From: a gamma proteobacterium HTCC2207
GTDB taxonomy: Bacteria > Pseudomonadota > Gammaproteobacteria > Pseudomonadales > Porticoccaceae
Direction: 5' to 3'
Length of the DNA: 64,000 bases
NCBI GenBank assembly: GCA_000153445.1
Contig: CH672396.1
Coordinates: 559,878 to 623,877, forward strand
Both the position numbers and the translations under genes were made by a program. Of this stretch, positions 46,419 to 56,648 are shown one piece after another; position 1 is the stretch's first letter, and each line of letters opens with the position of its first letter. Below the pieces are notes generated by a model, which ran no database searches, had not been told where the DNA came from, and was given only the letters and a program-made list of their open reading frames with translations.

Positions 46419-46943
46419 CTATTCGCTGAGTTGGCGCAGATAAGCGAAGATTTTCTTACTCGCTGTGGGTGCCTTTTTCAATTCGACCTCTCTTGCGGCT
46501 TGGCGCTGAAGATTACGCAGCTGTTGTCGATCGGCGGTGGGATATTTCTCCATCAGCTCTTCGATTACCGGATTCCCCTGGCTGATTAACCGGTCGCGCA
46601 ATGTTTCAAGCTGCATAAAATGCTGTCTATAGGTTTGCGACTGGTGGTCCATTCGATCCAGTGTCTCTTGGATAAAGCTGATATCTGCGGTGCGCATAAG
46701 TTTGCCAATGTACTGCATTTGGCGGCGCTTGCCCTCGCGATTCTTTAAGCGCCGCGCTTCGGTTATCGCATCCTTTAAATTGTCTGGAAGATTGAACTTG
46801 GCCAGTTGTCCTTGAGGCATTTCAACAAGCTTGCTGCCCATATCTTGCAGAGCATGGCTGTCGCGTTTAAGTTGCGATTTGCTAACCAGATCTTCTTCGC
46901 TGTTGTCATTATCACTATTTTTTTGAATATCAGAATCGGTCAT
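46419..46943 (-). CDS. darP: Ribosome-associated protein YjgA (DarP, DUF615)
   Basis: The 174-residue charged helical protein has KSQLKRDSHALQDMG and RQMQYIGKLMR, hallmarks of YjgA. It helps late assembly of the 50S subunit. Its start overlaps the mgtE stop by one base. Confidence 0.93.
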   Translation of the reverse strand: MTDSDIQKNSDNDNSEEDLVSKSQLKRDSHALQDMGSKLVEMPQGQLAKFNLPDNLKDAITEARRLKNREGKRRQMQYIGKLMRTADISFIQETLDRMDHQSQTYRQHFMQLETLRDRLISQGNPVIEELMEKYPTADRQQLRNLQRQAAREVELKKAPTASKKIFAYLRQLSE

Positions 46944-48286
46944 TAGCTGTAAAACACCGTAGCAAGTCCAAGAAAGGAGACAAAACCGACTATATCGGTA
47001 ACTGTCGTCAAAATAACCGAGCCAGCAAGGGCCGGATCAATTTTTAAAGAGCGCAACATGATTGGTAGCAGAGTACCTGCGACTGCTGCTGCGACTAAGT
47101 TAATGGCCATAGCAGCAGCAATCACCAGTGCTATAGTCCAGTCGTCAAACCACACTGACACTATGGCGCCCATGACTATCGCCCAAAGCATGCCGTTGAG
47201 TGCGCCAACGGTGAATTCTTTACTTAGTAACCATTTGAAGTTGTCTCGCTCGATTTGTCCCAATGCCATACCGCGAATAACCACGGTTAACGTTTGACTG
47301 CCGGCAACGCCGCCCATGCTGGCAACGATCGGCATCAAAATAGCCAGGGCAACGACCTTTTCCAAGGTGGCTTCAAACAGGCTGATCGCCGAGGAGGCAA
47401 GAATCGCGGTAAGTAAATTGAGTCCCAGCCACAGGGCGCGACGTGGTGCGGTTCGGCTGATGGAGGAAAACGTATCCTCGGTGTCGCTGAGACCCGCCAT
47501 GGCCAAGAGGCTGTGATCGGCGTCTTCAACAATCACATCAACCACATCATCAATGGTGATTCGTCCAACCAGGTGGTGTTGATCGTCAACCACTGGCGCT
47601 GAGACCAGATCTTGGCGCTGGAACAGCTGCGCTACATCGGAGTCAGTAAGGTTCACATGAATCGCCTCAACTTCGGTGTTCATGACTTCGCGAACTGAGG
47701 TATTAGGGCTTGAGGTAAGCATTTTACTCAGGGGCAATGTACCTAGAAAGGTGTCATTGCGACTAACCACAAACAGGTTGTCAGTGATATCTGGAAGCTC
47801 TTCGAAGCGGCGTAGGTAACGCAGCACTACATCCACGGTAATATCCGGGCGCACCGTGATCACTTCGGTGTCCATCAGTCCACCGGCTGTGTCTTCACTG
47901 TAAGTCAGTACTGACTCTACCCTCAGTCTATCCTGCACAGACATGGCTTTGAGGACTTCTGGAATAACCCGGTCTGGCAGCTGCTGCAGAATATCAACTA
48001 TATCATCGACATCGAGACCTTCGGTGATCGAGGCAACCTCTGCGCCATCCATCTGGTTGAGGAACTCGAGCTGAATATCGTCGGAGAGTTCTTGAAGCAC
48101 TTCACCCGATATCTCGGGATCAACGATCTCCCAGAGGATATTGCGCAGGTGCGGCGGTGCAGTTTCTAGTTGGTGTGCGATATCTGGCGGCGAGAGATTA
48201 TTGAGGATATGTCGCACCGGATTCAAGGTGCCGGAGTCAATGGCGCTGCCAAGCTTGGCCAAAAGGCTGTTATCGTTATTGTTCAT
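46943..48286 (-). CDS. mgtE: Magnesium transporter MgtE
   Basis: The 447-residue protein has the N-terminal helical domain, two CBS domains (about 135-255) and five C-terminal membrane helices, with GGVAGSQTLTVVIRGMALG in the pore region. It is a Mg2+-gated channel. It lies between npr and yjgA; an ACCGA-GATA-TCGGT palindrome is in its upstream gap at 48343-48356. Confidence 0.95.
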   Translation of the reverse strand: MNNNDNSLLAKLGSAIDSGTLNPVRHILNNLSPPDIAHQLETAPPHLRNILWEIVDPEISGEVLQELSDDIQLEFLNQMDGAEVASITEGLDVDDIVDILQQLPDRVIPEVLKAMSVQDRLRVESVLTYSEDTAGGLMDTEVITVRPDITVDVVLRYLRRFEELPDITDNLFVVSRNDTFLGTLPLSKMLTSSPNTSVREVMNTEVEAIHVNLTDSDVAQLFQRQDLVSAPVVDDQHHLVGRITIDDVVDVIVEDADHSLLAMAGLSDTEDTFSSISRTAPRRALWLGLNLLTAILASSAISLFEATLEKVVALAILMPIVASMGGVAGSQTLTVVIRGMALGQIERDNFKWLLSKEFTVGALNGMLWAIVMGAIVSVWFDDWTIALVIAAAMAINLVAAAVAGTLLPIMLRSLKIDPALAGSVILTTVTDIVGFVSFLGLATVFYS

Positions 48287-48403
48287 ACGTCGCTCCCTTG
48301 GCTGGGCTGAGACACTTCAGCGCGGCTATTCTAACCAGCTAACCGAGATATCGGTAGTTTTAACTGATAAGCCAGCGTAAACAGTCATTAAGAGCGGGAC
48401 AGA

Positions 48404-48673
48404 TTACTCACCTTCACCAAAGTAGTTAGCCAGTAGTTCGCTAATGGCAGCCTGTGCCTCATGCTCATCTTCACCATCGAATTCAAAGATCAGGCTGGTA
48501 CCTTTGCTGGCAGCCATTAGCATTAGCGACATAACGCTCTTTGCATCGACTAATGGTTCTTGTTTGCCGGTGCGGATAGTACAGCCAAAGCGCCCGGCGG
48601 TACTTGCCAGCTTGGTTGCTGCTCTGGCGTGAAGGCCGAGTTTGTTGATAATGTCGAGCTGGCACTGAATCAA
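48404..48673 (-). CDS. ptsO: Phosphocarrier protein NPr (HPr family)
   Basis: The 89-residue protein has the phospho-acceptor His15 in GLHARAA. It passes phosphate in the nitrogen PTS to PtsN. It overlaps rapZ by 4 bp, following the rpoN-hpf-ptsN-rapZ-npr cluster. Confidence 0.95.
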   Translation of the reverse strand: MIQCQLDIINKLGLHARAATKLASTAGRFGCTIRTGKQEPLVDAKSVMSLMLMAASKGTSLIFEFDGEDEHEAQAAISELLANYFGEGE

Positions 48674-49530
48674 GATGAAAGCTCTTTGTGGGTTACCTGA
48701 ACAAATGGATGCACTGAAGAGAAGTGCTCGTGCAATCTATTCGCCAGATAGACAGATCTATGTTGTCCGCCAGTACAGCCGATTGAAATAGTTAAATAGC
48801 TACGATTATTGCCCTGAAATTGGGGAATCCAGCGAGTTAGAAAACCAATAATATCAGCCAACATAGAGGCTACTTCAACCTGGCTCTCGAGAAACTCGAT
48901 GACCCCTGAATCTTCGCCAGTTTGACTTTTTAGTTGGGCCTTCCAGTATGGGTTGGGTAGGCAGCGCACATCGAAAACAAAATCCGAGTCTGAGGGGACA
49001 CGGTTTTTAAAGCCGAATGACTCAAACAGAATCGACATATGTTCGGGCTGCTTTGGCACAATGGTGTTTTTAATCAGGTCGCGCAATTGGTGCAGTGTCA
49101 GGCTTGAGGTATCCACTGAACGGTCGGCAATATCGCTGATTGGACTGAGAATAGCCTTTTCCAGTTCAATGGCTTCTTTGAGGCCGACAGTGTCGGTGCT
49201 CAGTGGATGGCGCCGCCGGGTTTCACTGTAACGGCGCAGTAAGTCCGAGCGGTGTGCGTAGAGGAACATCACATCCACATCTACACCATCTCGTTCAATC
49301 GACTTTAGGATAGCAGGGATTTTATTCAGATCGCCCACGAGATTGCGCGCATCTATACCCACGGCGACATTCAAGGTCTTATGGTTGCTGTTCTCATTGA
49401 GCTGGCCAATCAAATACTCAAGCAATGTGGCAGGTAGGTTATCAATACAGGTAAAGCCCACATCCTCAAGAATATTGAGAGCTGAGGTTTTGCCGGACCC
49501 GGAGTGACCGCTGATAATAACTAGGCGCAT
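48670..49530 (-). CDS. rapZ: RNase adapter protein RapZ
   Basis: The 286-residue protein has the Walker A motif GHSGSGKT at 8-15 and the C-terminal GCTGGQHRSVYLA motif. It binds glucosamine-6-phosphate and guides RNase E to small RNA GlmZ in enterics. It lies 2 bp after ptsN. Confidence 0.96.
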   Translation of the reverse strand: MRLVIISGHSGSGKTSALNILEDVGFTCIDNLPATLLEYLIGQLNENSNHKTLNVAVGIDARNLVGDLNKIPAILKSIERDGVDVDVMFLYAHRSDLLRRYSETRRRHPLSTDTVGLKEAIELEKAILSPISDIADRSVDTSSLTLHQLRDLIKNTIVPKQPEHMSILFESFGFKNRVPSDSDFVFDVRCLPNPYWKAQLKSQTGEDSGVIEFLESQVEVASMLADIIGFLTRWIPQFQGNNRSYLTISIGCTGGQHRSVYLANRLHEHFSSVHPFVQVTHKELSS

Positions 49531-49532
49531 GC

Positions 49533-50000
49533 TTAGGCTGCGCGCTCGAGTTGCAATGCGGTGGTGTAGAGCTCTTCACTGCTGCTGCACTGGCGTAGAG
49601 ACATTCGCGAACTGTCATCCTGCATAATCGCGGCAACTCTCGCCAAGGTAGCAAGGTGCTCTTCGTTTTGCTCTTCGGGAACAATGAGAGCAAAGATCAA
49701 ATCTACCGGTTGATCGTCCAGAGAGCCGAAGTCGATAGCTTGCTCTAGTTTGATCAGGCAGCCGTGTATACGATTAAACCCGGCCACACGGCAATGGGGA
49801 ATGGCGACACCTTCACCAATGCCAGTGCTGCCAAGACGCTCACGGGCGACCAAGTTGTGAAACAAGTTTTCAGCCTGATCGCCATCGCCACCAAGCTGCT
49901 CGGTAACAAAGGTCGAAAGGTTCTCCAGTACGCGTTTTTTACTGCCGCCAGGAATGCCGCACTGGGTCAATTGTTGAGTGAGTATGTTCTTGATTTTCAT
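49533..50000 (-). CDS. ptsN: PTS IIA-like nitrogen regulatory protein PtsN
   Basis: The 155-residue IIA-type domain has the phosphorylated His69 in GVAIPHCR. It regulates potassium and nitrogen functions by its phosphorylation state. It lies 8 bp after hpf. Confidence 0.96.
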   Translation of the reverse strand: MKIKNILTQQLTQCGIPGGSKKRVLENLSTFVTEQLGGDGDQAENLFHNLVARERLGSTGIGEGVAIPHCRVAGFNRIHGCLIKLEQAIDFGSLDDQPVDLIFALIVPEEQNEEHLATLARVAAIMQDDSSRMSLRQCSSSEELYTTALQLERAA

Positions 50001-50008
50001 GGACGGGT

Positions 50009-50296
50009 TTAACGGCCTCGGTGCTTCTCTTTGTATTTAATCAGTTGACGATCAAGCTTGTCAGTCAGTGAGTCAATCGCAGCGTATAGGTCTTCGTGCT
50101 GAGAATTGGCAAATAATTCTGCTCCGCTGACATGGACTGTCGCTTCTGCGTTTTGAGATAGTTTTTCAACGGTCAGGATAACTGAGGTGCTAGTGATTTG
50201 TTCGTAGTGTCGTTCGAGTTTGGCAAACTTGTTGTTGACGTATTCTCTTATTGCCTCGGTGATTTCCAGATGATGTCCGCTAATGGTTAGTTGCAT
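50009..50296 (-). CDS. hpf: Ribosome hibernation promoting factor
   Basis: The 95-residue short-form HPF/YfiA protein starts MQLTISGHHLEIT and binds the 30S subunit to dimerise or silence ribosomes in stationary phase. It is 24 bp downstream of rpoN, as in E. coli and Pseudomonas. Confidence 0.96.
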   Translation of the reverse strand: MQLTISGHHLEITEAIREYVNNKFAKLERHYEQITSTSVILTVEKLSQNAEATVHVSGAELFANSQHEDLYAAIDSLTDKLDRQLIKYKEKHRGR

Positions 50297-50320
50297 TCAG
50301 TACTCCTTCGTTTCACATGA

Positions 50321-51793
50321 TTAAAATCTTTTACGCTGACTAGAGGAGGGGATACCCAGACTCTCTCGATATTTGGCCACTGTTCTACGTGCGACTTGGA
50401 TGCCTTGTTGTTCTAGCATGGAAGTCAATTTGCTATCGCTGAGTGGCTTTTCCGGTTGTTCTGCCCCGATCAGCTCTTTAAGAATAGCGCAAACTGCTGT
50501 CGATGAACACTCCCCACCGCCAGCAGTACTCACATGACTAGAAAAGAAATATTTAAGCTCGAATATACCCTGAGGTGTGGCTAAATATTTGCTTGTGGTG
50601 ACCCGAGAAATCGTCGACTCGTGGAGTTCTAACTTGCTGGCAATATCGGATAAAACCATGGGCTTCATGGCGACCGGGCCATGGTCAAGAAAACCTCGCT
50701 GCAGTTCGACGATGGTCATTGCTACGCGCATCAATGTTTCATTGCGACTCTCAATACTGCGCAGAAACCATCTTGCTTCGGCAAGATTATCTTTTAAAAA
50801 TTGATTTTGGTCACTACTGTCTGAACGCTTGATCAAGGATGAGTAGGAGTCATTGATACGCAGGCGAGGCATATTGCTGTCATTGAGTTTCACTCTCCAG
50901 CGACCTTTTATTTTTTCTACGTAGGCGTCCGGGACTATATATTCAACGTCATTGCTACTGAGGGACTCGCCGGGCCGGGGATTTAAACCGCGCACAAGTT
51001 GCAGGGCACCCTGGAGTTCGTTTATCTCCAATCCGGTTTTTTTCGCCAGACGGGCGCTGTCCACGGAGGCGATATCTTGTAAAAAACCATCCACCAGATG
51101 CTTGGCCGATTGTAAGTATTGGGTCTCTGGAGATAACTGATTGAGCTGAATTGTTAGGCACTCACTGATGCTTCGAGCAAATACACCTGGAGGATCAAAT
51201 TGCTGCAGTCTATGTAATACGGCCACCAGCTCATCTTCATGAAGTTGGTCTTCAATATCGTCGTAGTGAATATGTGCAGTAATATCGCTGAGTTCGGCCG
51301 CGATAAAACCGGAGCTGTCGATGGAGTCGATAAACGCTGAGGCGATTTCTCTGTCGCGATCGGAAAAGGGCGTTAGATTAAGTTGCCACTCGAGATGTCC
51401 CTGAAAGGATTCTGTAACCTGAAAGACCTGCTCTAGATTGACTTCGCCACCACTACTACTAGCAGCCGTTGTTGGCGGGCTATATACATCGTCCCAATTA
51501 GCGTCTACCGGCACATCCTTGGGTATCTCATCGTTCCATTCGTATTCGGGGTTTTGCTCGCTATTGCGCTCAGCTTCTGCGACCTGATTGCTCTCGCTGG
51601 TGGTGGGATCGGCATCCTGTCCCGGTGACTCAGGAATATCCTCGTCCATTTCCAGCAGTGGGTTGCTGTAGAGTTGCTCGATCATCTCCTGGCGTAAGTC
51701 CAGCGTCGACAGCTGTAAAAGACGAATAGCCTGTTGCAACTGAGGGGTCATCGTCAGTTGTTGGCTGATCTTAAGCTGAAGGCCTTGGCGCAT
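50321..51793 (-). CDS. rpoN: RNA polymerase sigma-54 factor
   Basis: The 490-residue factor has the Gln-rich region I (LKISQQLTMTPQLQQAIRLL), an acidic region II, the core-binding region and the RpoN box ARRTVAKYRE near the C-terminus. It reads -24/-12 promoters with enhancer proteins. A 203-bp gap with no recognisable element separates it from lptB. Confidence 0.98.
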   Translation of the reverse strand: MRQGLQLKISQQLTMTPQLQQAIRLLQLSTLDLRQEMIEQLYSNPLLEMDEDIPESPGQDADPTTSESNQVAEAERNSEQNPEYEWNDEIPKDVPVDANWDDVYSPPTTAASSSGGEVNLEQVFQVTESFQGHLEWQLNLTPFSDRDREIASAFIDSIDSSGFIAAELSDITAHIHYDDIEDQLHEDELVAVLHRLQQFDPPGVFARSISECLTIQLNQLSPETQYLQSAKHLVDGFLQDIASVDSARLAKKTGLEINELQGALQLVRGLNPRPGESLSSNDVEYIVPDAYVEKIKGRWRVKLNDSNMPRLRINDSYSSLIKRSDSSDQNQFLKDNLAEARWFLRSIESRNETLMRVAMTIVELQRGFLDHGPVAMKPMVLSDIASKLELHESTISRVTTSKYLATPQGIFELKYFFSSHVSTAGGGECSSTAVCAILKELIGAEQPEKPLSDSKLTSMLEQQGIQVARRTVAKYRESLGIPSSSQRKRF

Positions 51794-51996
51794 AAGGAAT
51801 AATTTGTTTTTGTATAAAGGTCTGCAAGTTTAGTGCCAATTCTATGCTGCTTGCAATGGACTATTTGCCTTAGAGGTTGATTTTGGTGTTCTTTTCAGCA
51901 TTTGATAGGGTCAGTCAGGCACTTCTTTCGAGGTTTTATTAAACTCTTGAAAGAAATGTTATGAGAAAGAAGCCAGTGATTATAAAAGGGCTAATA

Positions 51997-52722
51997 CTAA
52001 AGCGTGAAGTTTTCACCAAGGTAAGTTTTGCGCACCTGGGTATTGTTGAGTATATCGCTAGTTGTTCCTTCGGCGATCACATGGCCCTCGCCAATAATGT
52101 AGGCATGCTCGCAGATATCCAAAGTTTCACGGACATTATGATCGGTAATCAGAACCCCAATACCGCTGTCCCGAAGGTGGCGAATAATCTGTTTGATATC
52201 GGTAACCGAGATCGGATCGACTCCAGCAAAGGGCTCGTCGAGCAGAATAAACTGTGGATCCGCCGCCAATGCGCGGGCAATTTCAACCCGTCGTCGCTCA
52301 CCGCCGGACAGGCTCATGCCTTGGCTTTTCGCCAAATGAGAAACGTGAAACTCGCGCATCAATTCTTCGGCTCGCTGAACACGTTGCTTGCGGTTGAGCT
52401 CTTTACGGGTTTCTAAAATCGCTAAAATATTGTCTTCAACGCTGAGTTTGCGAAATACCGAGGGTTCCTGGGGCAGGTAGCCCAGTCCGCGACGCGCTCG
52501 GCCGTGCATGGGCAGGGAGGTTATATCATCGCCATCAATGGTGATCGCACCCTTATCCTGTGCCACAAGACCAATAATCATATAAAAACAGGTGGTCTTA
52601 CCGGCTCCATTGGGCCCCAATAGGCCGACAATTTCACCCTGCTTGACGCTAATGGAAACATCTTTGACCACCGGACGTTTGCCGTAGGCCTTGGCCAAAT
52701 TGCTCGCTTGTAAAGTAGCCAT
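51997..52722 (-). CDS. lptB: LPS export ABC transporter ATPase LptB
   Basis: The 241-residue ATPase has Walker A GPNGAGKT (36-43), signature LSGGERRR and Walker [14 protein letters not shown]. It powers LPS extraction with LptF/G. It overlaps lptA by one base. Confidence 0.97.
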   Translation of the reverse strand: MATLQASNLAKAYGKRPVVKDVSISVKQGEIVGLLGPNGAGKTTCFYMIIGLVAQDKGAITIDGDDITSLPMHGRARRGLGYLPQEPSVFRKLSVEDNILAILETRKELNRKQRVQRAEELMREFHVSHLAKSQGMSLSGGERRRVEIARALAADPQFILLDEPFAGVDPISVTDIKQIIRHLRDSGIGVLITDHNVRETLDICEHAYIIGEGHVIAEGTTSDILNNTQVRKTYLGENFTL

Positions 52723-53306
52723 CAGGGCTTGGTCTCCGGGGCAGTGGAATCACTCTGCAGGGCAGAGGCTGGGATCACTAATTGAATACGCTTCTGTTGG
52801 CCCTGATTATCGCCTTTGGCTTTCCAGGTCTCTTTGTTGATATCGTAGTCAATTGAGTCGCCCTTGATAATAGTGCCATTCCGGGACAGCATCGCATTCT
52901 GTTTTAGAGCAAGCTTGTTGGTGGCGGGCATGTAGTCAATATGGTCAGCGCGGGCAATCATAGTTGCACCTTCAATTGTAGGTTTTTGCTTATAACTGGC
53001 GGGCTTGCCAGTGCACTCAATACGACTGATTTTATTGTCCTCAAGATGCAAGACGATCTGATCGGCTTCGACCAGCACGCTGCCCTGGCTGATCACAACA
53101 TTGCCTCGATAGATTGTGCGGCCGGTTTTTTCATTGCGCTCGGCGTAGTCCGATTCAATAGAGATAGTTTGCTGACGATCATCGGGAAGAGCTAGGCATT
53201 GAGTGGCCAGCACGCTACTCAGGACAACTATCAGAATGGTTCTGCACCAGAGATAAGGCTGGGATAGATAATGCTGAGGTAAATAAGAGAGCTTAGCGAG
53301 GATCAT
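52722..53306 (-). CDS. lptA: LPS transport periplasmic protein LptA
   Basis: The 194-residue protein has a signal sequence preceded by an extended N-terminus of about 20 residues, so the true start could be slightly inside. The body is an OstA-type beta-jellyroll that forms the LPS bridge. It overlaps lptC by 14 bp. Confidence 0.93.
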   Translation of the reverse strand: MILAKLSYLPQHYLSQPYLWCRTILIVVLSSVLATQCLALPDDRQQTISIESDYAERNEKTGRTIYRGNVVISQGSVLVEADQIVLHLEDNKISRIECTGKPASYKQKPTIEGATMIARADHIDYMPATNKLALKQNAMLSRNGTIIKGDSIDYDINKETWKAKGDNQGQQKRIQLVIPASALQSDSTAPETKP

Positions 53307-53856
53307 GAGTTACTCTGACTTTGGATTGGATGACGACAGTGTCGTTGATCAGGTCAATTTTGAGCCCGGTACCGGACGCTTGACCCTGTGCGGAAAGTAG
53401 CTTGAATGGCTGGTCAGTGGTCGCAACACTGCTGTCGACTAAATAGGTCAAGCTGTCTGTAGTTAATTCCGCCAAACCCTCGGCAGTGGTAATCTGCCCC
53501 TGCACAGCATCCTGCAGGTCGAGCCTGCCGCTAGCATTATCAAGAACCCCGCTATTGGCGGTCAGAGCCAAAGGGTGAGGTGTATCGCCCCGAGCTAAAA
53601 ATCGCGGTTGCTGCACTTTTACTGTTGACTCCCCTTGGAAGAATTCGATACGCGGTGAGTCGAGGCTAAACTGCTCGCTGCCCAGCTGCGAAAAGCGACG
53701 GCTGGTGACGGCGGTCATATAGCTATCTGCCTGAGGTTTTTTGTCCATCTGGCTGCTAGTTTGGCGTAGAAATGCTTCTGGAGGTGAGTCCCAAATAAGC
53801 ACAAACCCGCCGATCATAAAGGCTAAAAATACAGCCAGCAGTGCCTGATGAATCAT
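53293..53856 (-). CDS. lptC: LPS export protein LptC
   Basis: The 187-residue protein has one N-terminal helix and an LptC jellyroll. ATG 53856 overlaps the kdsC stop by 4 bp and places the helix at the N-terminus; a longer reading adds residues from inside kdsC. It docks LptB2FG to LptA. Confidence 0.9.
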   Translation of the reverse strand: MIHQALLAVFLAFMIGGFVLIWDSPPEAFLRQTSSQMDKKPQADSYMTAVTSRRFSQLGSEQFSLDSPRIEFFQGESTVKVQQPRFLARGDTPHPLALTANSGVLDNASGRLDLQDAVQGQITTAEGLAELTTDSLTYLVDSSVATTDQPFKLLSAQGQASGTGLKIDLINDTVVIQSKVRVTHDPR

Positions 53857-54413
53857 TGATAAGCCGCCAGTATATCGTCCAACTTGCCCTGGGCCGCGAG
53901 AATCATTTCCGCGGCTTCGCGAACCGCGCCATTGCCACCACTGCGGCTGGTCTGCCATTTCGCTTTGGCTGCCACGGCGGCATTGCCATTGGCAACAGTG
54001 ATGCCGAGGCCAACGCGATTGATCACAGCGAGGTCCGGCAGATCGTCGCCGATAAAGGCAATTTCATGGAGCTCGACCGACATATTTTGTAGCAGCTCAT
54101 TGAGTGCGGTGAGTTTGTCTTCGCGCCCCTGCACTACCGGTTCCATGCCAAGCTCATCGGCGCGACGCTGCAAGAGTACGGAAACTCGCCCAGTGATAAT
54201 GCCTACCTGAACGCCGCCACGCTGGAGTAACTTGATCCCCAGGCCATCTTGAATATCAAAAGCTTTGAGTTCTTCACCATTGTTGCCATAGTAGAGGCGC
54301 CCATCGGTGAGCACGCCATCGACATCCACGAGCAGTAGTTTGATCTGCTTGGCGGCTTCGATTACTGCCTGATCTGTAGCGCTAATTATGGCTGCCTCCA
54401 TATTGCTCTCCAT
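53853..54413 (-). CDS. kdsC: 3-deoxy-D-manno-octulosonate 8-phosphate phosphatase KdsC
   Basis: The 186-residue HAD phosphatase has the DVDGVLTDG motif (about 30-38) and GDDLPDLAVI. It frees Kdo from its phosphate. ATG shares one base with the kdsD stop; Met5 is an alternative. Confidence 0.95.
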   Translation of the reverse strand: MESNMEAAIISATDQAVIEAAKQIKLLLVDVDGVLTDGRLYYGNNGEELKAFDIQDGLGIKLLQRGGVQVGIITGRVSVLLQRRADELGMEPVVQGREDKLTALNELLQNMSVELHEIAFIGDDLPDLAVINRVGLGITVANGNAAVAAKAKWQTSRSGGNGAVREAAEMILAAQGKLDDILAAYQ

Positions 54414-55384
54414 TACATGACCCCCGCACGCAAAATATCGTGCATATGCAGTACGCCAATGGGCGACTGGTGTTCATCCTCTACAATCAGCGCTGTAATA
54501 GAGCCGTCTTCCATTATTTTAAGTGCTTGGGCGGCGAGAATTTCGCCATTGATTGTCTTCGGGTTGGGGGACATAACATCGGCCATGGTGACATTGTTTA
54601 TATCCACTTTGGCGTCGACTATGCGACGTAAATCACCGTCGGTAAATACGCCGAGTAATTTATTCTCATCGCTGACTACGGTGGTCATACCAAAACCTTT
54701 CTCAGTCATCACTAGCAGTGCTTGATGCAGCGGCTCTGATGTCAGAACCCGTGGCACTTCAACATCCTTGTGCATAATGTCCGCTACTCGCAAAAGCAGC
54801 TTGCGGCCAAGGGCGCCGCCGGGATGGGAAAACGCAAAGTCTTCGGCGGTAAAGCCGCGGGACTCGAGAAGGGCAATAGCCAGTGCATCACCCATGGCCA
54901 AGGTTACCGTGGTGCTTGTAGTTGGGGCCAGATTCAGTGGGCAGGCTTCGCTGGTTACGCTGACATCAAGATTGGCTCGCGCAGCTTGGGATAATACAGA
55001 TCCGGGATCGCCGGTCATGCTAATCATGGGAATGCCCAGACGCTTAATCAACGGCAGGATGGTAATCACTTCTGCGGTGCTGCCGGAATTTGAGATCACA
55101 ATAACCACATCGTTTTTAGTGATCATACCGAGATCGCCGTGACTGGCTTCCCCTGGATGGACAAAAAACGAGGGCGTACCCGTACTGGCCAGAGTCGCAG
55201 CAATTTTGTTGCCAATATGGCCGGACTTACCCATACCGGTAACTATTACACGGCCCTCGCAGGCGAGCATGGTTTCACAGGCGGTGACAAAGCTGTCGTC
55301 GAGACGATGCTGGAGCTCGGCAACCGCATCGGCTTCCATTTTGATGGTGCGCTGTGCCGAAGTAATAAAGTTTGTCGCGGTCAT
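54413..55384 (-). CDS. kdsD: Arabinose-5-phosphate isomerase KdsD
   Basis: The 323-residue protein has an N-terminal SIS domain (GMGKSGHIGNKIAAT, SNSGSTAE) and two C-terminal CBS domains. It makes the arabinose-5-phosphate used for Kdo. It starts 84 bp downstream of yrbG. Confidence 0.96.
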   Translation of the reverse strand: MTATNFITSAQRTIKMEADAVAELQHRLDDSFVTACETMLACEGRVIVTGMGKSGHIGNKIAATLASTGTPSFFVHPGEASHGDLGMITKNDVVIVISNSGSTAEVITILPLIKRLGIPMISMTGDPGSVLSQAARANLDVSVTSEACPLNLAPTTSTTVTLAMGDALAIALLESRGFTAEDFAFSHPGGALGRKLLLRVADIMHKDVEVPRVLTSEPLHQALLVMTEKGFGMTTVVSDENKLLGVFTDGDLRRIVDAKVDINNVTMADVMSPNPKTINGEILAAQALKIMEDGSITALIVEDEHQSPIGVLHMHDILRAGVM

Positions 55385-55468
55385 AGGTCGGTCACTTGGC
55401 TCGGGTGGATTGAGTTGGATTGCTCGGCATTATAATGGCAAATGCTTGGGTGGAGAACTGCAGCCTAA

Positions 55469-56461
55469 CTAGTTGCCGACAATTGCCGGCCAGAGTACAA
55501 CGTAATAGCCTATGTAACCTGCTACTAGAATCGCGCCGAGATACCGTGAAAGCACTGCGGGCAAGCTATTTCGCCTAGCTTTATTAAGCGCCAAGGCGAC
55601 CATTGCAATGAGCAATAGAGTCATAATTGCAAGGCTGGCAAAGTCGCGGTTAAACACCATTGGCGAAATCGTCATCGGCGAGATAATACCGGCGGCAGGC
55701 ATCACTAACATCAGATTAAACAGGTTTGAACCGAAGACGTTGCCGATGGCGATATCGTGATGGCCGCGCATAGCGCTGACCACTGATGCTGCCAGTTCTG
55801 GCAAACTGGTGCCGATGGCGACTACGGTGAGGCCAATAATTAGTTCGCTGATGCCCAGGGACTGGGCGATGGTTTTGGCGCTCCACACAGTCACTTCGGC
55901 ACTGGCCAGCAGTACCGCCAATCCGACTATAAACCAGAGCGCAGCTGCGCCCATGGTGATATCAGGAATGTCTTCGCCGATTGCCACCTCTTCGGGGCTG
56001 ACAAGGGTCTTTTTGTATCTAATGGCTATATACACCAGAGGAAAGATCAGGCCCGCTAGAATTGCACTCTCAATTCGGCCCAAATAACCGTCATAGAGGC
56101 AGAATCCCGCGATCGCTGTGATCACTAAAAGCACTGCGCCCTCTTGGGTGAGTAGATGCTTTTGTACCGGCGTAGGTGCAATCAACAGGGTTGCGCCGAG
56201 CACCAGACCAATATTGGCCATGTTGGAGCCCAGGGCATTGCCTACCGCCAGTTCTGCGGCATTGCTCAGAGCAGCATTTATCGACACCAGAACCTCTGGT
56301 GCTGAGGTGCCAATCGACACCACAGTAAGACCAATAATTAGTGGTGAGATGCCAAAGTTTCGGGCTGCGCCAGCACTGCCTTCAACAAACCGATCTGCTC
56401 CCCAGAGGAGTCCAAGAACACCAATCAGCAGCCCTAAAATCGGTAGTAACATTGCGCCCAT
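55469..56461 (-). CDS. yrbG: Calcium/sodium antiporter YrbG
   Basis: The 330-residue membrane protein has two alpha-repeats, each with the GLTVVSIGTSAPE / GLTVVAIGTSLPE motif and GNALGSNMANIGLV / GNVFGSNLFNLMLV. Position upstream of kdsD matches E. coli yrbG. It is divergent from mlaC across 172 bp, the place where mlaFED would be expected. Confidence 0.94.
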   Translation of the reverse strand: MGAMLLPILGLLIGVLGLLWGADRFVEGSAGAARNFGISPLIIGLTVVSIGTSAPEVLVSINAALSNAAELAVGNALGSNMANIGLVLGATLLIAPTPVQKHLLTQEGAVLLVITAIAGFCLYDGYLGRIESAILAGLIFPLVYIAIRYKKTLVSPEEVAIGEDIPDITMGAAALWFIVGLAVLLASAEVTVWSAKTIAQSLGISELIIGLTVVAIGTSLPELAASVVSAMRGHHDIAIGNVFGSNLFNLMLVMPAAGIISPMTISPMVFNRDFASLAIMTLLLIAMVALALNKARRNSLPAVLSRYLGAILVAGYIGYYVVLWPAIVGN

Positions 56462-56648
56462 AAATTCTCCATATTACCGCCTTGTCTGGGGCGGGTTCTA
56501 TTTCTTCATAAGATCGGGGATGTTATAGTGCTGAACCATTATTGTCAGCAAACTTACCGCAGAATATTGCATCGTACGAAACCATGCGTGCGTATCAGAG
56601 TCTTTGCTGCTGGACGATCCGGATGATTAATTTATGAGTGGCGTTTTT

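Noticed and set aside
48343..48356. ACCGA-GATA-TCGGT hairpin followed by TTTT on the plus strand
   Set aside because: No plus-strand gene ends upstream of it, so a terminator call is not supported; a role in mgtE control is only speculation.
53857..53958. Longer lptC start
   Set aside because: It reads out of frame through kdsC; the membrane helix follows ATG 53856 directly.
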